Assembly (NCBI GenBank): GCA_037576215.1
Contig: JBANDB010000006.1
Coordinates: 310,001 to 374,000 of the forward strand
Direction: 5' to 3'
DNA from: Armillaria gallica
Lineage: Eukaryota; Basidiomycota; Agaricomycetes; Agaricales; Physalacriaceae
Length of the DNA stretch: 64,000 nucleotides
Numbering within the stretch: position 1 is the stretch's first letter; each line of letters opens with the position of its first letter. The notes beneath the pieces were generated by a model, which saw nothing but the letters and a program-made list of their open reading frames with translations, had not been told where the DNA came from and searched no databases. This document shows positions 33,332 to 44,599 of the stretch, one piece after another. A program made the position numbers and the translations under genes.

Positions 33332-34483
33332 GAATCTGGATCTCCTGGTTGATGACGGACTCGGTGGATTTCATGCGATTTGTTTTTTGACCTTTTCTCG
33401 TACCCATATCTACTTAGCTAGTCTCATAGTTACTAATTCGGTCCGTCGGGAGTTTACTCTTAGCTTTAGTTAGCGTTGGCGGCTCTTCAATTGTAACATT
33501 GTAACAAAGTGACGGCAATTGCCGAACAACAAGATGATTGGGCCTGCCTGACCACTGATTTCATTCACTGCTGGGGCCCGTTGGTGTTTTTGCCTGAAAG
33601 ACGGCAGGTCAATACCGGCATTTCTACAAAAATACTTGCATTAACACTAGGGCCTGTCGCAAGCGCCGACGGTGACCTTGCTTGATGAGGGAGCTATTGG
33701 TCTGAAGTCGTAGCTGAAGTGGAATCATTTTCAAAGTACAGAAAGCTCGCATGGCGGCTGCAATGCAGCCGCCAGCTTGCATTTTATCCCTTACTCCAAA
33801 GATTTTTTTTACTAGCCACAAATAATTGTTTTAAATGCTATTTCCGGTCGTTAATATTTACCGTTTAATTTACCAATTCAATAATATTGATTTATTTGTC
33901 TATGGCTTGGTTCCACTGCCCACTCGTTATAATCTTCAGATGTCCATAAGGTCCGTCAACCCAACACATCTGCAGATTCTGGTCACGTTGTTTACTCCAC
34001 CACGGCAAACGCAGTACTGGTCGACTGGGCACAAATGGAATGTCTGCATTTCTTTCATTGATACACACTTTTAGTAGACATAGACGCATTTCATTCAGGC
34101 GAAGTGCATGGTATCTACACGGCTATCAAACATCAACTAGGTATATATTCGTTTGACCAACTCCCATCTTAGGCCTGAACTACGTTAAACGAGTGTCAGC
34201 AATAAATTTTCAGTATGGCATATCTCCTCACTCACCTCGACAGTATAACATCCATACTGGGCCCGTAGCGACGGCAGAGAGGCCGCGTTCCAAGAGATTC
34301 AGAATTTACAAGACCACGCATTGCGTGCGCTCCCACAACGATATACTTTGGTATATACACTTCAAGAGATTCGAACCGTCAAAGCATCGGCGCTGCTATC
34401 CATTGGTGGTTTCACGACGGCGACCAGTCTGGTGGAGTCCAATGGTGGGTTAGCATTTGACCGCTGCATCTAACATACGCACC
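33332..34483. other. Intergenic, no gene recognised
   Basis: AT-rich in its middle part (about 33780-34080). Only short open frames without motifs. Confidence 0.4.
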
Positions 34484-34844
34484 TCAGGCAGCTACGCCAA
34501 CAGCATCTACCGACAATGCAAGCACTACTTCATCGATGTCGTCCAATACTTGTACGGCTCGCTCCATGTTCAAAACCTGTCGTTGGGCTTCCCAAGATGC
34601 GGTTTCGGGGGTGGCTAAGGGGGGGGATTCCATCGCAGAACCTTCAACGTCGAAGATCTCAGCACTATCGACCACATTCGCTACATGCCCGTACTTACGG
34701 CTAGCTTCCTCCCACTGTTCTGCAAGCAAGACTTAGACTTAGACGACGAGAGAACGAATATTAAGATGAACTTCACGTACCTCCACAGCAGATGATATCT
34801 CTGGCAGCGTTCAAGGCCTTTTTCAACCAATTACTGCACACCAT
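34484..34844 (-). CDS. Small helical hypothetical protein (about 99 aa)
   Basis: Two exons, 34844-34781 and 34719-34484, joined by an intron with good borders (GTACGTG...TTGCAG). The product starts MVCSNWLKKALNAARDIICC and continues EQWEEASRKYGHVANVVDSA, ending in the amphipathic VQVLDDIDEVVLALSVDAVG. The frame is open upstream of this ATG (GEFDDAQIETTPTM), so a further 5' exon may exist, but the nearby ATGTCTGAAAG|GTGAG exon does not join in phase. No family was recognised. Composition suggests a small coiled-coil subunit of a larger complex. Confidence 0.35.
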
Positions 34845-35744
34845 CGTCGGCGTTGTCTCTATCTGGGCGTCGTCGAACTCACCCTATGCATCGAATACCG
34901 GCGCGAGCTTGGTGGGCATTCCCTCGGTTCATGCTGGTGGCATCCATCCCGTCAATTCTGCATCCACCGAGTATCACCCATTGAACTCACCTTTCAGACA
35001 TATCCGTCGTTCTTCAAAATTTCTTGAACAGATAGTTGAGTTCAGAATGAGATGAGAGTGAGCGTTAAAGAGTGAATGATGGTCAGCAGAGCATGGGAGC
35101 GAAGTCACTGACTCACTGTTTACCTTATCCTAGCCAGTTCTGGCACAGCCACCCAACACTACAGTGGCTCATTGGGCTACCATGCCACCATCCTACGTGT
35201 TCCTAACCACCCGACGACGAGCTCAGTACAAATTTTCGCCCTTCACAATTGGTCGGTGACTGCCGGCAGATAATCGCATGGTCTGCCGGCGGCGTCCAGA
35301 TCTATAGATAATCGGGCGCTAAGCCGGCGGCACAATCCCGCGGCGAGTTCGGCACACCTTCCCATTCTCACAAGTACGTCGTTTCGCTGTGCTCGTCTCA
35401 TGTGTCTGCATCGACTACGCCGGACAGTCCGTCTGTCGTATCACAGTACCGTCGGCGGGATGACTCCGGTTCGATTTTGCACAACGCTGCAGAGTGATGC
35501 CACCATCTGCCCACTTCGGTCCGTGTGCTCCGAATGCTTTTAGACTCGCGACTCATGCTCTGTGACAACGTTTGATACACCCTATTCCTGGTATCCCTGG
35601 CTTTGTTGGTTTGGGACTGCAGTGGAACATGCAGTTGATATAGTGGTATACTCTGCATTGGATTCGTCGCGTATCACGATGTTTACTCTGATTTTATCTA
35701 CTGCCCCCATCTCCGTAGCGTCCTCCAAGGCCCAATAGGGCCTA
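34845..35744. other. Intergenic, no gene recognised
   Basis: Contains CGGCGG/GCCGGC-rich stretches around 35260-35350 but no coding region that can be supported. Confidence 0.4.
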
Positions 35745-36110
35745 TACTCGTTGACTTGTATGGCGGCAATGTCCTCTTGGGATCGATGGGGACGTAGCTT
35801 CCATCCGTGCTTCAAACATATAGGTGCTTTCTTCCATGGACGACTGCCTTCAACCTTAGCGGTAATCGGTCTCTCTGCTACGCTACCTCCTGGTCCTTCT
35901 ACCGTGTCTGTCTGCAAGAGTCTCGGATTCACTGGAGATAAATTCCATATTCTTCGTCGATCCAATGAGCGACCAAATATCCAATTCATCATTGAAGTAC
36001 TGGGGTCGGCTGTCTCAGGCAACGAGTTCCCCCAGCTTCTCTCTTATCTCTCCAGCGGACGAAAAACAATCATTCACTGCAGATCGAAGCTTTTCCAGGC
36101 TAGCTGTTGT
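35745..36110 (+). pseudogene. RecQ-like DNA helicase fragment
   Basis: One open stretch aligns with the central part of the RecQ-like helicases expanded in Agaricomycetes: WDRWGRSFHPCFKHIGAFFH, then VIGLSATLPPGPSTVSVC (motif III, S-A-T), RRSNERPNIQF, and LSSGRKTIIHCRS (motif IV region). The Walker A part upstream and the DEAH-box helix are not recognisable; the DEAH position reads as degenerate sequence. After HCRS the match fades, and the expected ATPase motif V/VI segment is missing. It is therefore a truncated relic, probably left by a duplicated or mobile helicase gene. The antisense open frame over the same stretch is a shadow. Confidence 0.7.
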
Positions 36111-38122
36111 CATGGAGTCGAGAGCATTACAAGTGGTCGAATTAGAACAACTGAAGCCTATTCTGCACAATACACGCTTGACGTCAATGTGAGAGTTGCA
36201 TGAGAACAGCCATAGGGACATGAATAAAGCTAGATGTCCATTTGCGAGTTTATTGCGACTGAGGATCGCAGAAGCAATGGAAGCGACCTGTATCTTTACA
36301 ATAGTAAGAAAAGAAACTATTAACAAATGAGAAACTCGACGTACTGTAGGGTGAGGCCTCCGTCTTCGAATAATGTCCTGTCCTTTCTTGCGAGGTGCTG
36401 ATATACATTCAGTGATGTACCAGACACACTTTTCTCGCTGCTGGAACATCATAGCCAACCGTCCAATACCAATGGAACATCCATCTGTGTCATCGACGTG
36501 ATTAACGTTTCAACAGGGTCTGGACAACAGGTGTATGGTGAGTAAGAAATGGAAAAGAACTCTTCGGTTAGGATTTCCTTGCCTGGAAGTTGAATGTGTA
36601 TGCTTCAATGATACTTTCGACGTGATTGTAAGTTCTACACGTGCAGAGCTCCATATATGCGCACATATTTGTTGGGATCCTTGTTATCCTGAACATATAT
36701 TTTAGTACCGATGAAAAGGATGACGTCCAAAGGAACTTACAAGGTAAACAGCGAAGATGAAAGTACGCAGGTACTACTTTTGAAGGGCATCAAATACTCT
36801 GTATTCCTACAAGGAGATCAAATGGCGGTAAGTGGAGGATAGAAAAGGGCACTCACCAAATAGTTCAGCAACCGATCAACTTCATCGGTATAGCCGCGTG
36901 TCATCGTCTGGATTTGTGCGTCGGACACAATTATGTCTTCGATACCGCTTGAAGCAACACATCATGATTTTGAAACTATTGACATTCTGCTTCTTCTGTA
37001 GGTCCAGGGAGGAGACACTTCCCGACATCTTGCGAGGCGCTCTCTTCTGACGTGACGAAATGACCTGCGTTGCGCATCGGTCTCGTGCTGACGACAGCGA
37101 AGAATAAGGCTTACTTTCTGAGGAGTTGCCACGAGATAGAAGATCCCTGGAAAGTCATGAGGAAACGCATTGCACGAGGAAGAAGATTGTACACACCTCA
37201 TGAAAGTTATGCATCCTGATCCTGCCTTTAACAGCCTCTGAACCGATACCAGACTCTGCGCAGACGAAATGGCTTGCGTCTCGGTCTTATTGAGCTGGTT
37301 GGCAGCAGGGAGGACATATGACAACTTACCGTCTGGGCCAATATTTCCTTCGACAAGCAAAAGCTGGCCTGACGACTGCATCGTTCCTTCGTCCATTACC
37401 GCCACCGTGTAAGGAATGTTCTTGCAGACAGTATTTCGGGGACCGTCACTGGGATGAAGAGCAGTCCAGCTGTAGCAGGCAAATATGGCTGCAGTACTAC
37501 TCTTGTCTGGCTCTCTTCGTATGTGTCTATTTCCGCGATAACTTGCATCCAGACACGGTTCTGCATAGCAAAGGGACCGAAATCGTGTCGGTAGCAAAAG
37601 AGTCGTCATTGTCGTCATTGGGCAAGCCAGATAGCTGGCTTCGAATTCCGAAAATGTCACCATTGGCATGTGATAATGACGCGACGCGGTCATCATGTGA
37701 TCGCTATAGATAAGGCAGATATTAATAACTCTCGTCAATGCGGGCACGGCCGGCAAGGTTTGAAATTACATAATCTTTTTAATGTTTTACCCAATGATAA
37801 TAAGTCTTTGCCTTCAATCGTTATTGATCATGGTTGCAGCAAGGATATACCTCGTACGATATGGGGAGACTGAAGCTAACAGGGGGAAAATGTTCAAGGG
37901 CAGCTTGATACCTACCTGAACAAGCCAGGCATACAGCAGGCGACGTTGGTATCCGACCTAAGGTATGCCTAAAAAATGGGTACTAATTAACATCGGTTTA
38001 TTAACACTGTTATAAACGTGTTGATAACAAGTTAATAACAGGGTACCCCAACGCACCTTGTGGATAAAGGTGAATAATCAGGCTTGTGACCGCCGTACCG
38101 TTCCACTCTGCTAGGCATCCCC
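36111..38122. other. Unresolved stretch with open frames on the minus strand
   Basis: Minus-strand open frames at 36962-37756 overlap in two registers. One contains TMQSSGQLLLVEGNIGPDG; another contains DTYEESQTRVVLQPYLPATA. Both look partly protein-like, and splice-like donors (GTAAGTTG) occur, but no consistent gene model or family could be derived. It may be a multi-exon gene or a decayed one. AT-rich, weakly repetitive sequence lies at 37980-38045. Confidence 0.3.
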
Positions 38123-38676
38123 CTAGTCATCAACCTCATATGGGACATCCTCCGAACCGTCCCCTACAACTACTTCACCAACGTAGAGCTCGTGTTCTAT
38201 GAAGGAGAACGGTTCATCGGCCTTTCCCAGACCGAAAGCCTTCTTTTGTTTTTCAAACCAATTTTCGACGTCAATGGGTTTCTTCTGATTTTCAACCCAT
38301 TTTTCGATGTCGATGGGTTTCTTTTGATTTTTGTTCCGAGGTTTAGGTTGGGTTGCAGCTTCGAGATAGATAGCCAGTTCCTGATGTGAGGTCAGTCCTC
38401 ATGAAAGTATTTAAGATTTATGGCAACATACTAGTTCTAGCAACCGCCAGCCATCTTCCCCTTGAAAATCATCGGGAAACATACCCTTCCATGCGCACTG
38501 TGCAAGATTCCACCAATCGGGTAGATGCACTCCGGCTTTGGCATCGACATAGGTTCGAGCGAGCTTGGCAACGAACGCAGCCCGGTCACGCTTTTTCAGG
38601 AGGCGGATTAGTATCTAGAATGAATGAATGATGAGAATATCCTAAGTGATTGTCTGATGGCACTTACAGGTCCCAT
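38123..38676 (-). CDS. Hypothetical protein with a short tandem motif (149 aa)
   Basis: Three exons were deduced: 38676-38668 (only 9 nt, Met-Gly-Pro), 38614-38432 and 38380-38123. All junctions keep the frame and use good donors (GTAAGT, GTATGT). The product runs ILIRLLKKRDRAAFVAKLAR, TYVDAKAGVHLPDWWNLAQC, AWKGMFPDDFQGEDGWRLLE, then ELAIYLEAATQPKPRNK. A 13-residue motif is repeated: NQKKPIDIEKWVE, then a second copy NQKKPIDVENWFE and a partial third KQKKAFG. The acidic tail ends EDVPYEVDD. The family was not recognised; the WW and paired-helix pattern suggests a small soluble protein. The 9-nt first exon is unusual, and a longer upstream exon is possible. Confidence 0.5.
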
Positions 38677-39260
38677 TGAGAAACAAGAGTGGTATTGGTA
38701 TTGGTATTGGTATTGGTACCGGCACAAGGTGGTGGCAAGAATAGTAAGAATGTTTTTTTTGCCAGTGGTCGGCATGTCATGGCATTATGGCGGCATTTGG
38801 TAATGGCCAGACTGTTCTACGTCGCAATCGAGGTATCCATGACATACTGTTACGATGTTCAGACCAGTATTCGCTGTACCCCAGACTCGTTACTCGTCGT
38901 GATCGATTATTATTTGTGAATATTAGTTGTGCTGCTGCGAGTGTAGTTTGGTAATTTTATGAGGAATAACCAGTATGGCCAGTTAGGGGATGTTGTCAAC
39001 CGCCTTATGTTGATCGAGAGAGGCGTCAGTAAATAGGCGACTGTAAAGGAATGTGTACATAAAACATGACTGTTCGATCCAACATGAATAATAATTATAA
39101 TGGGCAAAGAGGACTAACGAAGACAATAGATGGTAGGTAAACTGTTGAAAAGCGGATTGAAATCAGGCGCACAAAAGTTGATTAAACAAGGAAAAAAGAG
39201 GTACGTCCATGAGAGAATATCAGCGTCCACAACTCGCCTATCTTCGTAGGTATCTGCTGC
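38677..39260. other. Intergenic with short tandem repeat
   Basis: Includes the GGTATT tandem array at 38691-38718. No gene recognised. Confidence 0.4.
38691..38718 (+). repeat. Microsatellite (GGTATT) about 4.7 copies
   Basis: Perfect tandem hexanucleotide immediately upstream of the 38123-38676 gene. Confidence 0.85.
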
Positions 39261-41055
39261 TTACTTATTACATGCTACTTTTTGTGCAGGCTGCCCCTCG
39301 ACTTCGTCAGTCGCTTTCCTTTTTTTCAATCCCGAACCAGTTTCTGTGTGAATTTGAAGCTCAGGCGCTGTGTCCTGTGTCTCCTTGGATCCAGCATTTC
39401 CAACAGGTAGCTCTGTAACGGATGGAGCGGCAACGGGCGCAACCGTAGCATCACCTGTCTGGCGAGTGAACAGGGCTGAGACTGGAGGGGCGGGTCTGAA
39501 CGGGCGCAGAGGTGGACGTTTGGGCTGAGTCACACTAGGAACATTGTCGGCTCCATAATCGGGAGGGGTTGCGGGCACTAACACCCTGCCTTCGGAATAC
39601 TGGGTCGAAGAACCTCCCATCATAGGGTTGCCTGCTCCATTGGGAAATCCTCCTTGTGCCATCTGTGGGCTGGGTACTGATGAACCCAAAGAACTATAGG
39701 TGGGGGAACCGTACGACGGAGACTCGTAGGTCGGAGAACCGTAGGTTGGGGTTGTATAACCATTAGACGGTAATGATTGGAGGAATGATTGCTTCCATTG
39801 TTCGAACATGGCCGCGAGTTCTGCAGATGGTGAACTTTGTGGTGACATCTGTGGGGTACCTAGGGCAGGACTGACCGGTGCACTGGTCGGGAAGGGAAGG
39901 TGACGTTGACTGAGCGGGAAGGGCATATGACCAGGTGAGAGGAATATATCACCACTGCTTTTGGTAACAGCCTTTCCTTGTCCGTTGCGCCCTTTAGTAG
40001 GTGATGACATGGGAGCGAAAGGACTTTGTAGACCTCCATAATTGGGTGTATGAGGCGGTGTCACAAGCTGCAGTTCTGATCCATGCAATACGGTTGAAGT
40101 TTGCAATGGGGAAGGGGAAAACGACTGGTGACTGTAGCCAGGACTGCCTGCACCAGGTCTGTATGGCCCATTTGTTGTCTTGTATGGGTTGGGTGCCGGG
40201 GGTCGCGCATTCTTCAGAATGCAGATTTGTTTCATGATAAGGCTTAACGTATCTTGAGCAGGTTGGTCGTTGCGTTGAATACGCCAATGCTTAAGGGAGA
40301 AATGCATTTCGACAAGAGCGCCTGGGATAGAAATGCTTCGTCAGTAGATAGCAGACGATATTGTGAATAATGCATATACCTTTCAGCGGTGCTATGATTC
40401 GGTCTGGCTCGATAAAGTTGTCATTCATATCGAAGACAGGTAAGGCCTTTATCTGGTATCGCGTTTTCAGCTTGTTAAATGGTTCTCGGTACTCTTCATC
40501 CACAACCCAATGCTGCATGACAGGGTCTAGCGGTTTGGTGTTGTCCTGTTATGTTCTGAGTGAGCTGATAAAATCCATATGTTCGGTACTTCATAAACGT
40601 ACCCATGGTTCAAATACTGGCACTCCAAACTTGATAAAGACCTGACTGCCTTCAGCAGATATCGGATTTTGTATCTTTCTGCTCCCAGAGAGTAGCGCAA
40701 TGGCGCTATTGAGCCTTCCCACCGAATTCCTCCAATCTTCTACATAGAGACTATGGGATGGTTCTTCCAGAGTCAGCGAGAACTTAGCCGTTGACATCGG
40801 ATTCCCCCATTTTGGATTCCACCCGCCTAAACCCTCCATCCACATACGGGAAGGCATTACTTCACCAACGATGATAAGGGAAGCCTCCAGATTTGATTGT
40901 TCGCCTTCAGCGTTCACCGATGTGACAGGTGCAAGGACATGTCCATTTCCACCCGATGTCCTCCAACCGAAGGTCCCGGTGAAGAGGGGACTCCCAAGGT
41001 ACTCCTTGTAAGTATGGAGTTCCTCTCGGTGCAAGGTGATGTTTTGTGCGGCCAT
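39261..41055 (-). CDS. Pro/Ser-rich nuclear-type protein with CTD-like repeats
   Basis: Three exons (41055-40603, 40545 to about 40380, about 40320-39261) give an intact protein of about 550 residues starting MAAQNITLHREELHTYKEYL. The N-terminal ~240 residues form a folded domain of unknown type (for example GSPLFTGTFGWRTSGGNGHV; MWMEGLGGWNPKWGNPMS; then ALVEMHFSLKHWRIQ). The C-terminal part is disordered and Pro/Ser-rich. It contains GYTTPTYGSPTYESPSYGSP followed by TYSSLGSS, repeated Y-x-S-P-[TS] units that recall the RNA polymerase II CTD. The end has a nuclear-localisation-like KKRKATDEVEG. The N-domain pattern is, as far as I recall, shared with uncharacterised agaric proteins; no function can be assigned. 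A nuclear role is inferred only from the basic motif and disorder. Confidence 0.6.
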
Positions 41056-41790
41056 AGGAAGAGTGGACAAGGTTCATAACTCTGATTTCGATGCAACTTA
41101 TATGGATACCATCTGTCGGCGTTCTTGGTCCTGGTGTGGCATCGTTTCAAAATATTCGGCAGAATTAGTGAATTTCTGAACAATAATGACATATTGTGAT
41201 CTCCGTCGCAATAAACAGGCCTTCGAGCGAAATAAACAAATGAATCCCCGGCCTCCAGTAGCCATTGTGCGACTGGTATATCAGATATCAAGGTTTCTGT
41301 TCTTCCCTGTGTTTTAACCGTTAGCATATTGATCTTGGTACATGACGTTGTTGTCCATCTTACTTTGCTATGTATGCAGCCATGTAGCGGAGCAAAGTAG
41401 GTCTCTGTGGTTCGATGATTTTGGGTTTCTGCGGTTGTTCTGATGATCAGGGTAAGCGGTCAAGGACTTCTGCACAGTGGAAGAGCATACGGAGAGCAAG
41501 TAGCCTATCCTGACGGAAAAGAGAATGCATAGTAAGACCGTGTATCAAGCGGCCTGCCTCTCCGCTCTGGGTACTGTTGGACTTTTGGCTGGTTGGGTGC
41601 ATGGTGACCTCAATACCAGACATATCATCTACGCCGCATTATATATTGTTATGCAACATAGCCCATTCACACAGAGGCCGCTTTTTAGAATCGGAGATGT
41701 GGCGCACGGAGTGCGTTTCATGGCAGTTTAAGGGAGATCGCAGAATCTGTTATAAACGGCGTTTGGGGTTGTTGTTTCAGGCAGTCCGTC
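41056..41790. other. Intergenic, no gene recognised
   Basis: Upstream region of the minus-strand gene at 39261-41055. Might hold a lost 5' exon of the next plus-strand gene, but no supportable coding region is seen. Confidence 0.35.
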
Positions 41791-42591
41791 ATGGGCAGTC
41801 ATCTTAGAACAACCACGTTGACCTATTGCATGAGGTTTCTAGATGACGAGAGCAGTAAGAATTCTATGCATAGTCCAATCATTATCGACTTACTTTCACT
41901 TGGAATAGGTGTTCGGGTGGAAGGAAACACTCTTCACGTCACAATCGCACAATCACTCAGTCTGCGGCACGTCATCCTTCAAATACTCAACTGGTCTGCA
42001 GAGGTCCAGGAGATCAACGTCTTGATGCATATTATGTGCACCTGTCTCAAAGTCAGCGCAAGGTCATTTACATTCAGGACTTCAGCTTACAATGTCTTGC
42101 AGCCGGTAAACACTGTCCTTATCGAGGACTGTAATACGTTGCAAGCCTCAGCCCTTTCGCGCGATTGGGTCCTCTTCCTTTGGCTGAAGCCAGAGGAATG
42201 TTCGCCTTTTACAACGACGGACGCTGATTACGCCATAGCCATCTTCATCCCCTCTGAAAAGTCATCGAATAACCATTATCTGAGCCTATCTTACGCGCTC
42301 CTTCATTTCGTTTCCCGATCTGCCACGATGGATGGAAACCAGTCGAAAGGAAATGTCGTATCCATCGCATACGAATTTAACGAGACTGGGGCGTTTGCCA
42401 TTCTTCTTCTAGACGGAGGTTTCAAATACACGTGCGAAGAAGCCGAGCATGCAGCCCGAGACTATCCAGAGAAATATATGGCTTCCCCCCATAGCATCCC
42501 TATGTCGACGTGGCCATTGTTTGACGACACTTGTCTTGCCTTCATGAAGGATGACCACGTCTTGAATCATGTTTTAGAGCACATAGGGTAA
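41791..42591 (+). CDS. Hypothetical protein (266 aa), possibly F-box/LRR-related
   Basis: Single uninterrupted frame of 266 residues. Leu/Ile-rich repeats of beta-strand/helix type (IIIDLLSLGIGVRVEGNTLH, LSLRHVILQILNWSAEVQEI) resemble the LRR-like part of agaric F-box proteins, but no F-box is visible at the N-terminus and none was found upstream. The C-terminal half (GNVVSIAYEFNETGAFAILL) looks globular. The ATG at 41791 may be internal to a longer ancestral gene. No homologue was recognised with confidence. Confidence 0.4.
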   Translation: MGSHLRTTTLTYCMRFLDDESSKNSMHSPIIIDLLSLGIGVRVEGNTLHVTIAQSLSLRHVILQILNWSAEVQEINVLMHIMCTCLKVSARSFTFRTSAYNVLQPVNTVLIEDCNTLQASALSRDWVLFLWLKPEECSPFTTTDADYAIAIFIPSEKSSNNHYLSLSYALLHFVSRSATMDGNQSKGNVVSIAYEFNETGAFAILLLDGGFKYTCEEAEHAARDYPEKYMASPHSIPMSTWPLFDDTCLAFMKDDHVLNHVLEHIG

Positions 42592-43056
42592 GAGTTTTTC
42601 TTTGCGCTGTCAAATGAGCCACTGATGTATGCCGATTCAGAATAATGGGGCGCATCTGAGTAGTTTTATGTAGTTTTGACAGTTTACATCGAAGGCGCGA
42701 CGTAGTATGTCTAAGGAGAAGGGTAACGAGAACAGTTTATTACATGGCAGTATCCAGATGCAAACGTCAGTGTAAAACACCAACGCACGACAGCCCAAGA
42801 AAAGTAGCATCCACGTAAAACATAGATGTGGCTGAGACGAAGTGACAGCGCCTGCGGCGCGGCGCTTTTGAGAGTTTGCGGAAGATGCCGTTCTAAAGAT
42901 TCCAGGATTCTTCGGCACTGGGCCGGCAACACCCTCAATTATCAAACGTTTACGAAAAAAGTGTCCATGACTTTGACAGACATGATCATGTGATGATATT
43001 GACTACCAAAGTGCGCCTCATTTCCTATCATAAACAGTATGGATTGAATTAAAACA
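42592..43056. other. Intergenic, no gene recognised
   Basis: Convergent 3' flanks of the neighbouring genes. A short GCGCCTGCGGCGCGGCGC patch lies at about 42849. Confidence 0.4.
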
Positions 43057-44190
43057 TTAATTGAATATGATATATCCATCCTTCTCCAAATTACGCAAAT
43101 CTGCATGCTTCAGCAGAGTCTTCTCAGAAAAACATGTGAAAACAACACGGCGACCAGCCGTTATAGGTGCATTGCAGTGCGCTAACAGCTGTGTCCTAAC
43201 AGCTAAAACTTGGCCAGGTTTCAAAGGAATGCGAATGCCAAGCTGCGGGATACAAAACTCGCCTCCCTCCCAATCTCCTACAGGAATTATCCATGTCATA
43301 GTACGGATGTCATCCGAGAAATCCAGATGAACGTGCTCGCTGGAGCCATCTTTCATAGCAATACAAAAGAAGGCCGGTCCAAAGTTCAGGGCTGGTCTCT
43401 TCTTGTATGCCTTCTTAAGGCATCGTTGAAGACGATGATGTGCTCTAGGAGAGGTCATACAAGAGGAACATCAATTCGATGGGAAAACGTACCGGATGCT
43501 TCGGCATACAAGTTGAGGGCAGTCCTGACACCAGGCTCTGACAATTTTCAGAAAGATGTGGCGCTTCATGTACTGAAGTAGATCGTCCAAACGAGTAATT
43601 GTGGTGGTTTTTTGGTGTCGTGCTTCCGCAGTTACTGAGGGCCGCCGCATCGAACATTCCCAAGAACCAACATGCAAAGCACGTTTGGAAGAACGAGGAT
43701 CACGAGAGCGAATCAAATACCAAGGCTTTGTAGCCATCAAGGCGTCGAAACGGGCAATGATCCCGCGTTGAACAGAACGTGGGATAAACCCGTTGTAGAG
43801 TTTGAAAATAATGGGGACAGCAGGAAGACCTGGAGTGGCTTCCAGTTCCTTCAGCTGGTCGCAGCTGTTCATTTGAAAATTTTTATTATCGATTTCAAGA
43901 ATGGGTAAGGTTTTTGGGTCCTCAGGGTACTTCTGCGAGATGATCTTTTGCACCATCGCTTGGTTTTGTCGAACTTTGAGAAACTCAGATGGGACGTGGT
44001 CAGTCGTTGTAAACACTAAGAACGCTATCAGCTGTAGAATATATGAATTAGAAATTTTTGACGTACCTGTATGCAGCCGTGCTGTCTCTGCAGCTTTTGC
44101 GGGTCCTCCTTTTGATATCCATCGCTGGAACTTCTGTTCCCGTTTTGCTTTTGAGCGACCGCCATGGTGGGGTCTCTGTGCACGTGCCAT
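43057..44190 (-). CDS. 2OG-Fe(II) dioxygenase-like protein (TET/JBP-like)
   Basis: Predicted non-haem iron, 2-oxoglutarate-dependent dioxygenase of an agaric-expanded group. Two exons (44190-43493, 43444-43057) join in frame, giving about 360 residues if 44083-44115 is retained. The N-terminus is basic (MARAQRPHHGGRSKAKREQK). The C-terminal domain carries ALNFGPAFFCIAMKDGSSEH, then the iron-binding H-x-D in HVHLDFSDD, a strand WIIPVGDWEGGEFCIPQLGI, PLKPGQVLAVRTQLLAHCN with the distal His, and GRRVVFTCFSEKTLL with the Arg that would hold 2-oxoglutarate. All key residues are present, so activity is possible. TET/JBP members oxidise 5-methylcytosine or thymine in DNA and are expanded in mushroom genomes. 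Assignment to this family rather than to protein hydroxylases is an inference. Confidence 0.6.
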
Positions 44191-44599
44191 ATGGAATGGT
44201 GTAGATGGTGGTATGGTGGAAAGAGGTGTTCGCCTAGGAAGAAGACAGCTGACATTTGCACATCAACGTACGCATGTCATGTTGTCCACCTAGTAACAGT
44301 GCCACATCTGGACCCCAGCCCCGGCCAAGACGTTCGTCGGGGGTGGCGCACCAAAAGCACAGCTACATCAGACGGCTTCAAAGCCGTGATCTGGTAATGT
44401 ACGCGGGTTGGCAGCGGAGTATGCAGGAAAAGAGACGGAAGTGGCCATTGTGGGAGCGACATCCAGTGCATCACTTATGCATCAAGCTATAGATATGAAA
44501 CACGGCGAGTGACAGTAGTTTTCATGGGGAATGAAGGCCTATATTCAACAAATGTTATAAAAGAATGTGTAAGCACCTAATGCGACACTGATCCCCAGC
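44191..44599. other. Intergenic between dioxygenase and F-box pseudogene
   Basis: Divergent upstream regions. No gene recognised. Confidence 0.4.

Noticed and set aside
35582..36022. 146-codon frame antisense to the RecQ fragment
   Set aside because: The plus-strand helicase similarity explains the lack of stops.
36962..37756. 264-codon minus-strand frame as a gene
   Set aside because: A second frame over the same bases looks equally protein-like, splice signals conflict and no domain was recognised; left as unresolved.
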